A stretch of DNA of 34,531 nt from an uncultured Eubacteriales bacterium (GTDB taxonomy: Bacteria; Bacillota; Clostridia; TANB77; CAG-508): positions 1 through 34,531 of the forward strand of contig CASEEU010000004.1 in assembly GCA_949287075.1 (NCBI GenBank), given 5' to 3'. Below, piece by piece: positions 16,754 to 27,290 of the stretch. The notes under the pieces are model-generated. The model had not been told where the DNA came from. It made no database searches and worked only from the letters and a program-made list of their open reading frames with translations. The position numbers and the translations under genes are program-made. Every line of letters begins with the position of its first letter. Within the stretch, counting starts at the first letter, position 1.

Positions 16754-18703
16754 ATGTTCGGTAAAAAGAAAGAAGCCGTAAAAGAAGAAACAGTGCAAAA
16801 AGAAAAAGTAAACTTTTTAAGAAAGAAAACTATAAAAGAAATTATAGCACCATCTGGAATTGATGCTAGTAATATAGATCATTTGGAAATTATCTCTAAT
16901 ACCAAAAGATATGCTAGAAGTTTTTTCGTTTCACAATTGCCAAGAATGTGTACTTTCCCAGAATTATTTAGAGATTTGTATCTTTTTGGAGATATTAATA
17001 CATCTATATTCATTAATCCAGTAAAAGAAGAAAGATCACAAAATGAATTAAACAGAGTGATTAATGAATTGGAAACAGAAAGAATTGTAGCAATGGATAA
17101 GGGAAATATCAACAGAGAGAGTACAATCACACAAAAGAGACTAGAAGCAGAGCAATTAAGAGATGAAATTGCAGCAGGATTTAATAAATTATATGAAGCA
17201 TCTATTGTAGCAACACTTTTTGCATATAACTTAGATGATTTAGATAGAGATACAAAGATGTTAACTTCTGAGATGTCAAAAACATTAGTAAATATTAAAA
17301 CAGCTTGGGGAATTCAAGAAGAAGCATTTCAATCAAATTTACCTTTATTGGAAGATAAGGTAAAGAAAATACATACATTTGATAGAAACTCAATGGGAAC
17401 TGTATTTCCATTTACAACATCAGAGGTAGGACATGCTACAGGCGTTCCTATTGGTTTTAATAAGCAAACGGGAACACCAATCTTATTTGATAATTTTCAC
17501 CCATCATTAACCAATTATAATATGGTTATATTTGCAAAATCTGGTGCCGGAAAATCTGTTACCATGAAAACATTAGTATCTAGATCATCTGTACTGATGG
17601 GAATAGAAAGTTTAGCACTTGATGCAGAAGGTGAATATACGATTGTTGCTGAAAGTTTGGGTGGAATTAATGTTGTCATTAGTCCAAACTCTCAAACGGT
17701 TATTAACTTATTTGATGTAGAAGTTGAAAGAATAAAAGATGAAATTACAGGAAAAGAAAGAACTGTATTAAATATTGAAAATAAAGTAGAAGATGTTACG
17801 CAAGCACTACTTACAATGGCAAAAGGAAGCACAAGAAGTACAGAAGTAAATGAGTTAACAAAACAAATTATTGCTGAGTCAGTAGCAGAAGAATATGCAA
17901 GTTTAGGGATTACTAATAATCCAAATAGTTTATATAAAACAACCAATATGGGATTAAGAGGAGACAATTTATTCCAAAAAGAGAAAAAAGAAATGCCAAC
18001 AATAGGAAGTTGGTATAAAAGAATTCAAGAAAAAGCAAGAGATAATAAAAACCCAGATTATCAATTCCATTATAGTTACTTATTAAAAGTTATGAGACAA
18101 TATGTAAGAGAATATGATGGACAAATGGCATATTTTGATGGACAATCTACATTTGACTTGTTAGAGGGAGCACCTTTTATCAATTTGGATATATCACAAT
18201 TAGAGGAAAGATTTGCAAGACCTCTTGCACAACAAATTTTACTTTCATGGATATGGGAGAAATTTGTTAAGAAAAATAGTGAAGATAGAAAAAAAGCTAC
18301 GCAAAAAAGAGTGTTGGTTGATGAGGCATGGATGTTACTTCCATACCCAGAAGCTGTAGACTTTTTAAATAAAATGGCTAGACGTGCCAGAAAAAGAAAT
18401 GTATCTTTGGCAATTATATCTCAAAGATTCCAAGACTTTTATGAAAAACCAGAAGCACAAGCAGTTTTAACATCATCAGATACAAAATTATTTTTAGCAC
18501 AAGATAAATCAGAAATACAATATTTAAAAGAAGTATTTAAATTATCAGAAGGAGAAGCAAACTTTTTAGTTACATGCCAAAAAGGAGAGGGATTACTGAA
18601 AGTTGGAGCAGATACAGCCATTTTAAAAATTGTACCAACGAAAAAAGAATTTGAATTTGTGGAAACAAATTTAAATAAATTAGCACAGAGAAAACAAAAT
18701 TAG
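16754..18703 (+). CDS. virB4: VirB4/TraC-family T4SS ATPase
   Basis: This is the cytoplasmic motor ATPase that powers T4SS assembly and transport. The 649-residue protein has an N-terminal CagE/TrbE/VirB4 domain (about 30-230) and a C-terminal RecA-like domain with Walker A SGAGKSVTMKT near residue 265 and Walker B RVLVDEAWMLL near 520. ARRARKRNVSLAIISQ and the later TKLFLAQDKSE are typical of the family. The ATG at 16754 is behind AGGAGGAAAG. It is complete, with no in-frame CGG. Confidence 0.93.
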   Translation: MFGKKKEAVKEETVQKEKVNFLRKKTIKEIIAPSGIDASNIDHLEIISNTKRYARSFFVSQLPRMCTFPELFRDLYLFGDINTSIFINPVKEERSQNELNRVINELETERIVAMDKGNINRESTITQKRLEAEQLRDEIAAGFNKLYEASIVATLFAYNLDDLDRDTKMLTSEMSKTLVNIKTAWGIQEEAFQSNLPLLEDKVKKIHTFDRNSMGTVFPFTTSEVGHATGVPIGFNKQTGTPILFDNFHPSLTNYNMVIFAKSGAGKSVTMKTLVSRSSVLMGIESLALDAEGEYTIVAESLGGINVVISPNSQTVINLFDVEVERIKDEITGKERTVLNIENKVEDVTQALLTMAKGSTRSTEVNELTKQIIAESVAEEYASLGITNNPNSLYKTTNMGLRGDNLFQKEKKEMPTIGSWYKRIQEKARDNKNPDYQFHYSYLLKVMRQYVREYDGQMAYFDGQSTFDLLEGAPFINLDISQLEERFARPLAQQILLSWIWEKFVKKNSEDRKKATQKRVLVDEAWMLLPYPEAVDFLNKMARRARKRNVSLAIISQRFQDFYEKPEAQAVLTSSDTKLFLAQDKSEIQYLKEVFKLSEGEANFLVTCQKGEGLLKVGADTAILKIVPTKKEFEFVETNLNKLAQRKQN

Positions 18704-18718
18704 TAGTTGGAGGAAAAA

Positions 18719-21464
18719 ATGAAATTTTTTGAAAATAAGAAAATTTGGAAAAAAATAGTAATCATACTTCTCATAATTATGCTCTTCCAATTTGCTTTGA
18801 CAACACCTGTTGTTAAAGCCGAAGACAATGATGAAGGCGTTGGTGGTATATTGTTAGGACCAATCATGAAATTGATTGTTGCAATAGGAGATCGGAATCC
18901 TTAATCTAATCCATAAAGTTGTTATGGGACAGAATGATATACTAATCCAGATAGATATGAAAGACACTTTTTGGGATATGCTAAAAACAGTTCTTGTAGG
19001 ACTGGTGGTTGGAGCTCTAGCTATACTAGCACTAGCACTAGCAGCAACAGGAATAGGAGCTATAGCAACAGGTATTATGGCAGCATTAGCTGTAGGAGGA
19101 ACAGTATCAGTTACAATAGGAACAGGAGCCGCGATTTTAGCAACAGCAGCAGGAGTATGGTCGGCTGTTACATATTATAATACACAATTACCGACAAATG
19201 TCGTTTTACCAGTTTATAGTATTTCTCCAGAAGAGATTTTTCAAGGTAAAATATTACTTTTTGATGTAGATTTCTTTAATCCAGTAGAAGAAATTTTAGA
19301 AAAACATGATGAAAATGGAAATTTAGAATACTATTATTATGAAGAGGATGGAGAAGAAATACCGACATCTAAACAAAATACAGCATTAGATTTACAAAAA
19401 ATAGTGAGTCAGTGGTATATGGCATTAAGAAATATCGCTATTGTGCTATCTATGTCTGTGTTGTTATATATTGGAATCAGGATGTTATTATCATCAGTTG
19501 CACAGGATAAAGCTAAATATAAGCAAATGTTGATAGATTGGGTAGTTGGACTATGTTTATTATTCTTTATGCATTACATTATGGCTTTTTCGGTTTCAAT
19601 GGTAAAACAATTTACGAAATTGATTGTATATAATGAAGAACACGAACTAGAAGATGTACAATCATATGCAGGTGCAATTGAATTAGATGAAGATGGTAAG
19701 ATAAGAGAAAAAGTGGAAGACATGGGTCAAGAAGATGCCATTCAAGCAGCTCAAAAAGTAGATGAAGATGGAAATACAGTAGATACAGAATTTCTTGTAT
19801 GGCCAACAAATATTATGGGACAATTAAGGATTGCTTCTCAAATGAGCTATGGTGATACAGGTTATATAGGATATACACTTTCTTATTTTATATTGGTTTT
19901 GCTAACGGTATATTTCATTTTTGTATATTTGAAAAGGGTATTGTATATGGCATTTTTAACCATGATAGCGCCATTAGTTGCTCTAACATATCCGATAGAT
20001 AAAATTAATGATGGACAAGCACAAGGATTTGATAGATGGTTAAAAGAATATATTTTTAACTTGCTAATTCAACCATTACATTTAATCCTTTATACAGTAT
20101 TAGTATCATCAGCTTTTGAATTAGCATCAACCAACTCGATATATGCAATTGTAGCAATCGCATTTTTAATTCCAGCAGAAAAATTAATGCGTAACTTATT
20201 TGGATTTGAAAAAGCAAGCACACCACCTTCATTGGCAGGTGCTGCAGTGGGAGCAGGTTTATTAAATACAGGGTTACAAACTTTATTACATAGAACACCT
20301 CCAGGAAAAGCAGGAAAAAATGGCAGTAATGGAAGTGATGGAGATGATTCAGGTGCACCAACTAGAATAGGATATAATAATCACAATTTTGATCCATTAG
20401 ATGATATGGCTGCAAATATTGATGATAATGATACACCACCAGCAATTGATGCAGGAGGTGCTTCTGCAGCTGATGCTACAGCATATAATGACCAAGAAGA
20501 CCCAGTAAAGAGAATGGAAAGAGAAGCTCTGGAAGAAAAAATTGCAGATGGACAAATTACAAAAGATGAGTTAACAGCAGATCAGAGAAGGTTATTAAGA
20601 TTAGATAATGATGAAGATAATAATGGGCAAGATAATGACAGTGAAAGTACATCCGGTTCAACTTCAGCAGCTACAACAGCTCCAGCTAGACAGATAAGAA
20701 CAGCAAGAAATATGTCAGGAAAGATGACAATGGGAGATAGATTTAGAGGAGCAGGAAGAGTATTAAAAGATAGTGGAAGACAACAAATAAAGGGATTTAA
20801 AAAAGGAGTTAAAAAAGGATTTAGAATGGCTCCAGGTGTAATAGGAGGAGCAATGATAGGCGGAACTGCAGCGGCTTTTGGTGCTTCACTAGGACTTGCT
20901 ACAGGAGATCCATCCAAAGCATTATCATACGGATCGGCAGCAGCTGTAGCTGGAGCAACTTTTGGAGGAAAAACATTTACAATCCAAGAAAGAACAGGAG
21001 AACAATCAGCTGCACAAATAGCAAGAGATAGAGCATATTATGGAGATAGATATGATGATCATGTAGCTGAAAAAAATATGAAGACATGGAAAAAAGATTC
21101 AGATAAAAGAGAGGAATTGGAAAAATATTTAGGTGCAGATAGAGCCAAACAGTTATATGAAAGTGGAGATATTGATAATTATTTAAAACATGATATTACA
21201 GATACAAAAATGATAGCAGCAATGGAAAATGTCATGAAAGATCATTCAGATGTAAAATTCAACGATGTACTAGCATTTAAAGAAGCGCATGATATATATG
21301 GAAATGGAACAAAGAGAATGGGTTCTAAGAGCAGAAAAGAATTAATGGATGACTATACAGGACAATTTAAACAAAGAAACTTATCAGATAAAAGAGCTAA
21401 TGCAGGAGCTGAAAAAATAGCTAATGGAGTAGATCTACTTAGTTCAGCATTAGGTAATGTATAA
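18719..21464 (+). CDS. large VirB6/TrbL-like T4SS membrane protein, requires +1 frameshift at codon 59 (CGG)
   Basis: The ATG at 18719 follows GGAGG. Codons 1-58 give a signal-like helix ending VVKAED and then LGPIMKLIVAIGD. The next codon is CGG (18893-18895), and the frame ends at TAA 18902. Skipping C18893 gives GGA ATC CTT and joins without gap to the 856-codon remainder, for 914 residues. Then follow two small-residue-rich helices, helices around 165-235 and four or more near 300-430, as in VirB6/TrbL channel proteins. A long hydrophilic tail (about 440-914) is rich in Asp, Asn and Gly, with one Gly/Ala-rich hydrophobic patch. Starting at ATG 18924 would lose the signal helix and has no ribosome site. 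The family call is from architecture and position. Confidence 0.78.
18890..18896 (+). other. +1 frameshift site GAT-CGG-A in the virB6-like gene
   Basis: The zero-frame codons are GAT CGG; skipping C18893 gives GAT (C) GGA. Here AGGAG lies only two bases upstream of the CGG, reminiscent of the ribosome-binding stimulator of prfB, but the other two sites lack it. Without the shift translation stops three codons later (18902-18904). Confidence 0.78.
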
Positions 21465-21471
21465 CAGAAGG

Positions 21472-21518
21472 AACTATATGATTATGAATATATAGCGAGA
21501 ATTTGTAATCATATAGTT
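21472..21518 (+). terminator. intra-operon hairpin after the virB6-like gene
   Basis: AACTATATGATTA (21472-21484) and TAATCATATAGTT (21506-21518) pair perfectly over 13 bases with a 21-base loop, followed by TCATTTTAT. The weak T-tract suggests partial termination or transcript processing before the next gene. Confidence 0.6.
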
Positions 21519-21581
21519 TCATTTTATAAGATGATTTATATAACGAATTATTTGTATTAAATTAAATAAAGGAGAAAGCAA

Positions 21582-22550
21582 ATGTATAGATTTATTAGAT
21601 GGTATAATCAAAATCGAAAATCATTCTGGATAACCATTGGAATTATTATTTTGATTATTGGTGTTATACAACTGATTAATTATTTTTATAAAGTAAGAGG
21701 AGAAGAACAATTAAAAAATCCTAGTAACCAAATTCAAAATACAGTTTCAAACTATAATTACAATCATGTAGAAGTGGATGATAGTCATTCAAGTTTAACG
21801 GGAGAAAAAATTTCAGAAGATCAAGAAACAGAAATTGGTGTGATAGATAATTTTATAAATTATTGTAATGAAAAAGATCTTCAAGGTGCATATGATTTGC
21901 TAACAGACGAATGCAAAGAAGTGATGTATCCAACATTAGAAGATTTTGAACAGGCTTATTATAATCAAGTATTTGGAAATTCAAGAAAAAATATTACAGT
22001 GGATAACTGGATAGATAATATCTATAAATTAGATATTAATGAAGATTTTTTATCAACAGGAAAATATTCTAAAGAAGATACCATTCAAGACTATATAACT
22101 GTAGAGGAAATAGATAATCAATATAAATTAAATATTAATCGATATGTAGGAAGAAAAGATATTGGAAAATCAAAAGAAGATAAAAATATAAGAATTGAAA
22201 TAGAACAAACAGATATTTATATGGATTATCAAATTTATAAAATAAAAGTAACAAATAATTCTGAAAATACAATTTTACTAGACGATGGAGTAGATATAGA
22301 AGCAATGTATATTGAAGATGAAAATGGAGTTCAATATACAGCATATACACATGAAATTAATGAAGGGCAATTAATGGTAAGTCCGAGAGAAACAAAAGAA
22401 TTAGAAATTAAATACTATAGTAGATATGGGTCTGAAAAGGTAATTGATAAAGTTGTTTTTTCAAGAATGATATTAAACAATGAAACATATACAACTTTTC
22501 AGAATAAAAGTTTATATCGTGATTATGCAAATTTCGAAATAGAAATATAA
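21582..22550 (+). CDS. single-pass membrane protein, VirB8/TcpC-like candidate with C-terminal DUF4352-like domain
   Basis: The 322-residue protein has one membrane helix (about 15-37), a disordered stretch, and then an extracytoplasmic segment (about 85-150) with IDNFINYCNEKDLQGAYDLL and YPTLEDFEQAYYN, which looks like an NTF2-like fold. The last 115 residues (IEIEQTDIYMDYQIYKIKV onward) are beta-rich and resemble telokin-like DUF4352 domains. The gene 26081-27229 carries the same LLtdE-FPTxEDF-type segment, so the two are probably distant relatives. VirB8/TcpC proteins in Gram-positive T4SSs have one helix plus NTF2-like domains, hence this suggestion. It is not a certain assignment. Confidence 0.5.
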   Translation: MYRFIRWYNQNRKSFWITIGIIILIIGVIQLINYFYKVRGEEQLKNPSNQIQNTVSNYNYNHVEVDDSHSSLTGEKISEDQETEIGVIDNFINYCNEKDLQGAYDLLTDECKEVMYPTLEDFEQAYYNQVFGNSRKNITVDNWIDNIYKLDINEDFLSTGKYSKEDTIQDYITVEEIDNQYKLNINRYVGRKDIGKSKEDKNIRIEIEQTDIYMDYQIYKIKVTNNSENTILLDDGVDIEAMYIEDENGVQYTAYTHEINEGQLMVSPRETKELEIKYYSRYGSEKVIDKVVFSRMILNNETYTTFQNKSLYRDYANFEIEI

Positions 22551-22565
22551 TAATAGGAGAATTGT

Positions 22566-25500
22566 ATGAATGAAGAATTTAAATATCAAATAAAACGTAT
22601 ATGGAGAAAAGTTTCAAAGCGAGTGTTGAGGCTAGGAGTAATTATTCCCTTAATTGTTATATTGATTTTATGTGCATCTGTTTATCAAGTAAAAGTACAT
22701 GATGGGACGTACGAAGAAGGAGATTGGGCCAATACACAATATGCTGCTGAACAGTATAGAGGAAATACAAGTATTGGTTCAGATGGAAAAATTACAACAA
22801 ACATGACAGCACAAGAACTTTGGGACAAGCTAATGGATGAAGGCGGTAGAGTAAACTTGTATTTAGATGGACCAGAAGAATTGCAAAGATTAATGAATGC
22901 AGAAATGGTAACACAATATCTAGATACAAGAAGTGAAGATGAAATAGATGAACCAATTGACTGGGATGCTATAAGAGATATTAATTCTAATGAGGTACAA
23001 GGAATTATTAAATTGAAAAGGGCATTATCTGATGGAACGACCATAACCATGACATATAAGGATCCAGAAACTTTTCAAACATATATTGATAATTATAATG
23101 CTAGTGGATCAGAAAGTGATAGAAATACTGCTCTAAAATATTTTACAATAGAAAGAAGTACAGTAGCAAGTACAGGAACAGCGAGTCCCATTGAAGCGGG
23201 AACAACCATTTATGTACCAGAAGGACTAGGTGCTGTACATACATATATGGCATGGCAAATGATTACATCTCCATCATCTATGCAATATAAATTAAGAGAA
23301 CAAGCTGGAATGAATTTTGATGCAGAAGGATTTGGAAAAATCAATGGACGTTATGTTATTGCTTGCACTACAACATTTGGACAAGTTGGAGATTATATAG
23401 ATTTTTACAAAGCAGATGGAAGTATTATCCCTTGTATTATAGGAGATATCAAAAACCAAAATGATGCAGGATGTAATGAATGGGGACATTTAAATGGAAC
23501 ATGTATTGTTGAATTTGTTGTAGATAAAACAACTTGGTATAATCCAATGCATGAAAATCCTGGTACACCAAATTGTCATCCAGAATGGAATCAATATATT
23601 ACCAAAGCAGTAAATGGTGGAAGTTATTTTGATAATCCAAGCTTTGGAACAGAAGATATAGAGGCAAATGATGCAAATGATGAAGAAGAAGAAAATGAAG
23701 GTGAGTCAAATGGAACACCAGCATCAAGTGAATTATATTGGCCAACAGATGGTACACAAATAACTTCTAATTTTGGGTTAAGAAATTCACCAACAGCTGG
23801 GGCATCAAGTAATCATAAAGGAATTGATATAGGAGTACCTACAGGTACAAACATATATGCAACTGAAGCAGGAAATGTTACTATGTCTGGCTGGAGCGAT
23901 TCTGGAGGATATATGATAATCATCGATCATGGAAATGGATATGTGACAAAATATATGCATAATAGCCAGCTTTTAGTTTCTGCTGGAGAAACTGTTAGTA
24001 AAGGGCAAGTGATTGCAAAAGCAGGAAGTACTGGTATTTCCACAGGGGCACATCTTCACTTTCAAATAGAATTTAATGGACAACCAGTAGATCCATTAAG
24101 TTTTAAATATCACAATGGTATGGGAAATGGTACAGGAGGAATTGGAAGCAATGTTGAAGGTGCAGAAAATTCAACAGCAACATATTATGCAAAAGTAGCT
24201 ACTTGGAATGAAGTAACTGATACAGTAGAATCCAATGATCCTGATGTGGAAAGTTATTCTACAACTACATATAATATGACAACCACAAGAATTAATTATT
24301 TAGATTTTGTAAAAGCATATACAATGCCATTTGATTATTTATGGGATTTATTAGTTATCAGTGAGGATCAGGATTTTGTATTAGATTTAGCAGACTTAGT
24401 ACATGATAGTCAAATAGAAATTACTGTACATGATAATTTATCTATCAATACAAATGTAAATACATATACATATACAGAAAATGAGAAAATTATTTCAAGA
24501 GGTGTTAAAATAGCAGGAACTTCAGGTGGTTCAAGAGTAAGAGTAAAAAATTCGGCAGCATCTGATCCACATATTAACTCAACTGATAGATCAGTTGTTC
24601 ATACAGTAATTACCAAAACAAATACCTTAGAAATAGATTTAACAAGAGCCAATGTATGGATTGTAGATTATACAAGAAATTATACATATCAAGTTCCAGA
24701 AGAAGTAGTAACACATGGTGGAGCAGGACATATGGAAGATATACCGTATACCGACGAACCAGATCATACAACGCAAACAGATGATATCGGGTATGGAGAA
24801 TCGCATAGGCAGAGTGCGCATAGTGAATGGGTACAAGAGTATCCAGATATAGTTACTACATTAGAGCAAGTATATTGTGATTATTATTATTCAACAACAA
24901 ATCGAAATGAATCAATAACAAATACATTACAAAAAATGATATATGTTGCATCTCCACCTAATTTAGTAGAGAAAACAGACAAAAATGCAGATGAACCTAA
25001 TTTTGTAACAATTTTATTAGACGATGATAATGGAAGGGCAAGAAATATTATTTTGGGAGATGCTGCGTGGTTATTTGATTTATTAAAGAGAAATGAAAGT
25101 ACAGTAGAGATGGTAGATTTAACGAAATATTTATTATATAAAGCATCAGGAAAAGATTATGGAGTAACTCAATTTGATTTTAGTATATTCTATCCAGAAG
25201 GGTTAGCACCCGTAGGTCAATCAGACTATATTGTAGATACAACACGATCACCTTCAGAAATTGTTATAACAGATTTAGATACATTGAAACAAGCCTTTTC
25301 AGGTTACAGCAATGATAGTGTACTTCAAGCAAATGCTCAATATTTCTTAGAATTTCAAGAACAGTATCATGTAAATGCAGTATTTGCAGCGGCAGTTTCT
25401 ATTACAGAAAGTAGTGCTGGTACCAATATTGCAATTGGTGGTAATAATATGTTTAGTATTTCCGATGGAGGAGCTGGAAATTGGGTTAGTTATCCTACCA

Positions 25501-26051
25501 TGAGAGAAGCAATAGAAGCATTTTTCAAATTAATAAATACAGAATATTTTGGAAATGAACAATATTCAGTTGATTCTATAGCAAGAGGAAATCCACCTGG
25601 ACAACATATGTACTGTGAACCACCAGATAAATGGATAACAGATACATGTACATATATGACACAAATGTTTAATGCTGCAGGAATAAATGTAACACCTTCA
25701 TCAGGCTCAACAGCAACAGGAGAAGCAATTGTTGCAGCTGCAAGAGAACAATTGAATGTACCATATGTTTGGGGAGGAGAAACACCAGCTGGTTTTGACT
25801 GTTCAGGATTGACAAAATGGTGTTATGCAAAAGTAGGAATTTCAATACCACATAATACAGAGTCACAAAAGAGTGCGGCAATAAGAACAGTTCCTGTATC
25901 TGAAGCAAGAGTTGGTGATATATTGTATAAACATGGACATGTTGGAATCTATATAGGAAATGGACAATATATACATGCACCTCAAACAGGTGATGTTGTA
26001 AAAATATCAAATAATGCGAGCAGATTCGAATGCGCACTACAATTCTATTAA
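22566..26051 (+). CDS. three-domain cell-wall hydrolase of the T4SS (M23, lysozyme/glucosaminidase-like, NlpC/P60)
   Basis: The 1161-residue protein has an N-terminal membrane helix (about 20-42) and an extracytoplasmic body. An M23 (LytM) peptidase domain at about 390-515 has H417 and D421 in NHKGIDIG, and H496 and H498 in HLHF. A lysozyme-superfamily-like domain at about 925-1040 has a candidate catalytic E948 in SITESSAGTN. A C-terminal NlpC/P60 domain has C1079 (FDCSGL), H1125 (GHVGIYIG) and H1137 (YIHAP). The stretches 45-385 and 520-920 are unassigned, with repeated beta-like YTYT segments. Such enzymes open peptidoglycan for T4SS assembly (VirB1 role). Having three hydrolytic domains in one anchored chain is unusual. 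It starts 15 bases after the upstream gene. Confidence 0.9.
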   Translation: MNEEFKYQIKRIWRKVSKRVLRLGVIIPLIVILILCASVYQVKVHDGTYEEGDWANTQYAAEQYRGNTSIGSDGKITTNMTAQELWDKLMDEGGRVNLYLDGPEELQRLMNAEMVTQYLDTRSEDEIDEPIDWDAIRDINSNEVQGIIKLKRALSDGTTITMTYKDPETFQTYIDNYNASGSESDRNTALKYFTIERSTVASTGTASPIEAGTTIYVPEGLGAVHTYMAWQMITSPSSMQYKLREQAGMNFDAEGFGKINGRYVIACTTTFGQVGDYIDFYKADGSIIPCIIGDIKNQNDAGCNEWGHLNGTCIVEFVVDKTTWYNPMHENPGTPNCHPEWNQYITKAVNGGSYFDNPSFGTEDIEANDANDEEEENEGESNGTPASSELYWPTDGTQITSNFGLRNSPTAGASSNHKGIDIGVPTGTNIYATEAGNVTMSGWSDSGGYMIIIDHGNGYVTKYMHNSQLLVSAGETVSKGQVIAKAGSTGISTGAHLHFQIEFNGQPVDPLSFKYHNGMGNGTGGIGSNVEGAENSTATYYAKVATWNEVTDTVESNDPDVESYSTTTYNMTTTRINYLDFVKAYTMPFDYLWDLLVISEDQDFVLDLADLVHDSQIEITVHDNLSINTNVNTYTYTENEKIISRGVKIAGTSGGSRVRVKNSAASDPHINSTDRSVVHTVITKTNTLEIDLTRANVWIVDYTRNYTYQVPEEVVTHGGAGHMEDIPYTDEPDHTTQTDDIGYGESHRQSAHSEWVQEYPDIVTTLEQVYCDYYYSTTNRNESITNTLQKMIYVASPPNLVEKTDKNADEPNFVTILLDDDNGRARNIILGDAAWLFDLLKRNESTVEMVDLTKYLLYKASGKDYGVTQFDFSIFYPEGLAPVGQSDYIVDTTRSPSEIVITDLDTLKQAFSGYSNDSVLQANAQYFLEFQEQYHVNAVFAAAVSITESSAGTNIAIGGNNMFSISDGGAGNWVSYPTMREAIEAFFKLINTEYFGNEQYSVDSIARGNPPGQHMYCEPPDKWITDTCTYMTQMFNAAGINVTPSSGSTATGEAIVAAAREQLNVPYVWGGETPAGFDCSGLTKWCYAKVGISIPHNTESQKSAAIRTVPVSEARVGDILYKHGHVGIYIGNGQYIHAPQTGDVVKISNNASRFECALQFY

Positions 26052-26080
26052 TATTTTATTGATAATGAAAGAGGTATATA

Positions 26081-27229
26081 ATGAAGAATATAAAAAAGCT
26101 AATGATTACGTTAATGATTATTCTTTTGATAATATGTATGATAATTGGTGTACTAATTTATTTGAATAAAATTAATACGGAAAAACAAATTTCTGAAAAA
26201 ATAGAAAAAGGTGAAGGTGATCCACTAGAGATAGAATATGTTTCTCAACAATTAAATGATCCAACTAAATTTTTCTCTGTAGAAAATTACATAAAAAACA
26301 ACATAGATGAAAATTTTGTAGCAAAGGATATGAACATATTAGATGAAGAAAGAATAACTAGTTATGCAGTAAAAGGCAATATCGAAGAAAGTGGAGAAGA
26401 CATTTATCTTATTTTTAGAGTAGATAATCATAATATGACATATTCTATAGAAAGAGTCGACAATGTAAAAGAATTGAAGGAAATTAATTTAGAGGATGAC
26501 AATGTTACCGAAATTCGTGATGAAGGAAATAATACTTTTGAATATACAACTGTAAATAGCGAAGAAATGTGCAGAAGATACTTAGAAGATTTTACACAAA
26601 AAGAATTAAATCAACCACAAGAAGCATATAACTTAATAGATGAAGAATATAAAACTATTAGATTTCCAACATTTGAAGACTATCAAGAATATATTGAAGA
26701 GTATCAAGATATTTTTTCAAATGCAGTATTAGCGAAATACAATTCAGAAATAAAAGATGGTTATACAGAATATACATTAGTTGATAATTATGATACTTCA
26801 TATACAGTAAAAGCTAAAGGTGTATGGGATTATACAATACGATTAGATAATTATACAATTAAGATTGATACATATGAAGAAAATTATAATAAATTATCAG
26901 AAGAACAAAAAATACAAAGTAATGTATATATCTTTTTACAAATGATTAATACTAGAGATTATAAACATGCATATGAGTTGCTAGATGAAACCTTTAGAAA
27001 TAATAATTTTGATACATTAGATACATTTAAAGAATATGTGAAAAATAATTTCTTTAATTATAATTTAAATACAACAACAGATGTAAAAATCAATAAAGAA
27101 GGAAATACATATATATATGAAACAATTATAAGAAGTGGTTCAGGAAGAGCAGCAGAAGATAAAAAATTAACAGTTATTATGCAATTAGAAGAAAGAACAG
27201 ACTTTAGAATGTCCTTCAGTATAGAGTAA
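26081..27229 (+). CDS. single-pass membrane protein with tandem NTF2-like segments, VirB8/TcpC-like candidate
   Basis: The 382-residue protein has an N-terminal membrane helix (about 6-30) and an extracytoplasmic, acidic body. Two related segments are visible: YLEDFTQKELNQPQEAYNLI with FPTFEDYQEYI (about 165-210), and FLQMINTRDYKHAYELLDE with FDTLDTFKEYV (about 285-330). Each looks like the helical start of an NTF2-like domain, so the body is probably two such domains, as in TcpC. It is the last gene of the operon, 29 bases after the hydrolase, and ends before a hairpin. The VirB8-like role is inferred from topology, repeats and position. Confidence 0.55.
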   Translation: MKNIKKLMITLMIILLIICMIIGVLIYLNKINTEKQISEKIEKGEGDPLEIEYVSQQLNDPTKFFSVENYIKNNIDENFVAKDMNILDEERITSYAVKGNIEESGEDIYLIFRVDNHNMTYSIERVDNVKELKEINLEDDNVTEIRDEGNNTFEYTTVNSEEMCRRYLEDFTQKELNQPQEAYNLIDEEYKTIRFPTFEDYQEYIEEYQDIFSNAVLAKYNSEIKDGYTEYTLVDNYDTSYTVKAKGVWDYTIRLDNYTIKIDTYEENYNKLSEEQKIQSNVYIFLQMINTRDYKHAYELLDETFRNNNFDTLDTFKEYVKNNFFNYNLNTTTDVKINKEGNTYIYETIIRSGSGRAAEDKKLTVIMQLEERTDFRMSFSIE

Positions 27230-27290
27230 AAAAATTATGAATGAATAGACAAATTCATTGCATAAATGAAAATATATCTATTGATAAAAA

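Noticed and set aside
18924..18926. Start of the virB6-like gene at ATG 18924
   Set aside because: There is no ribosome site before it, and the frame is open upstream to the CGG site with a sensible sequence (GILNLIHKVV) joining to the signal-like first part.
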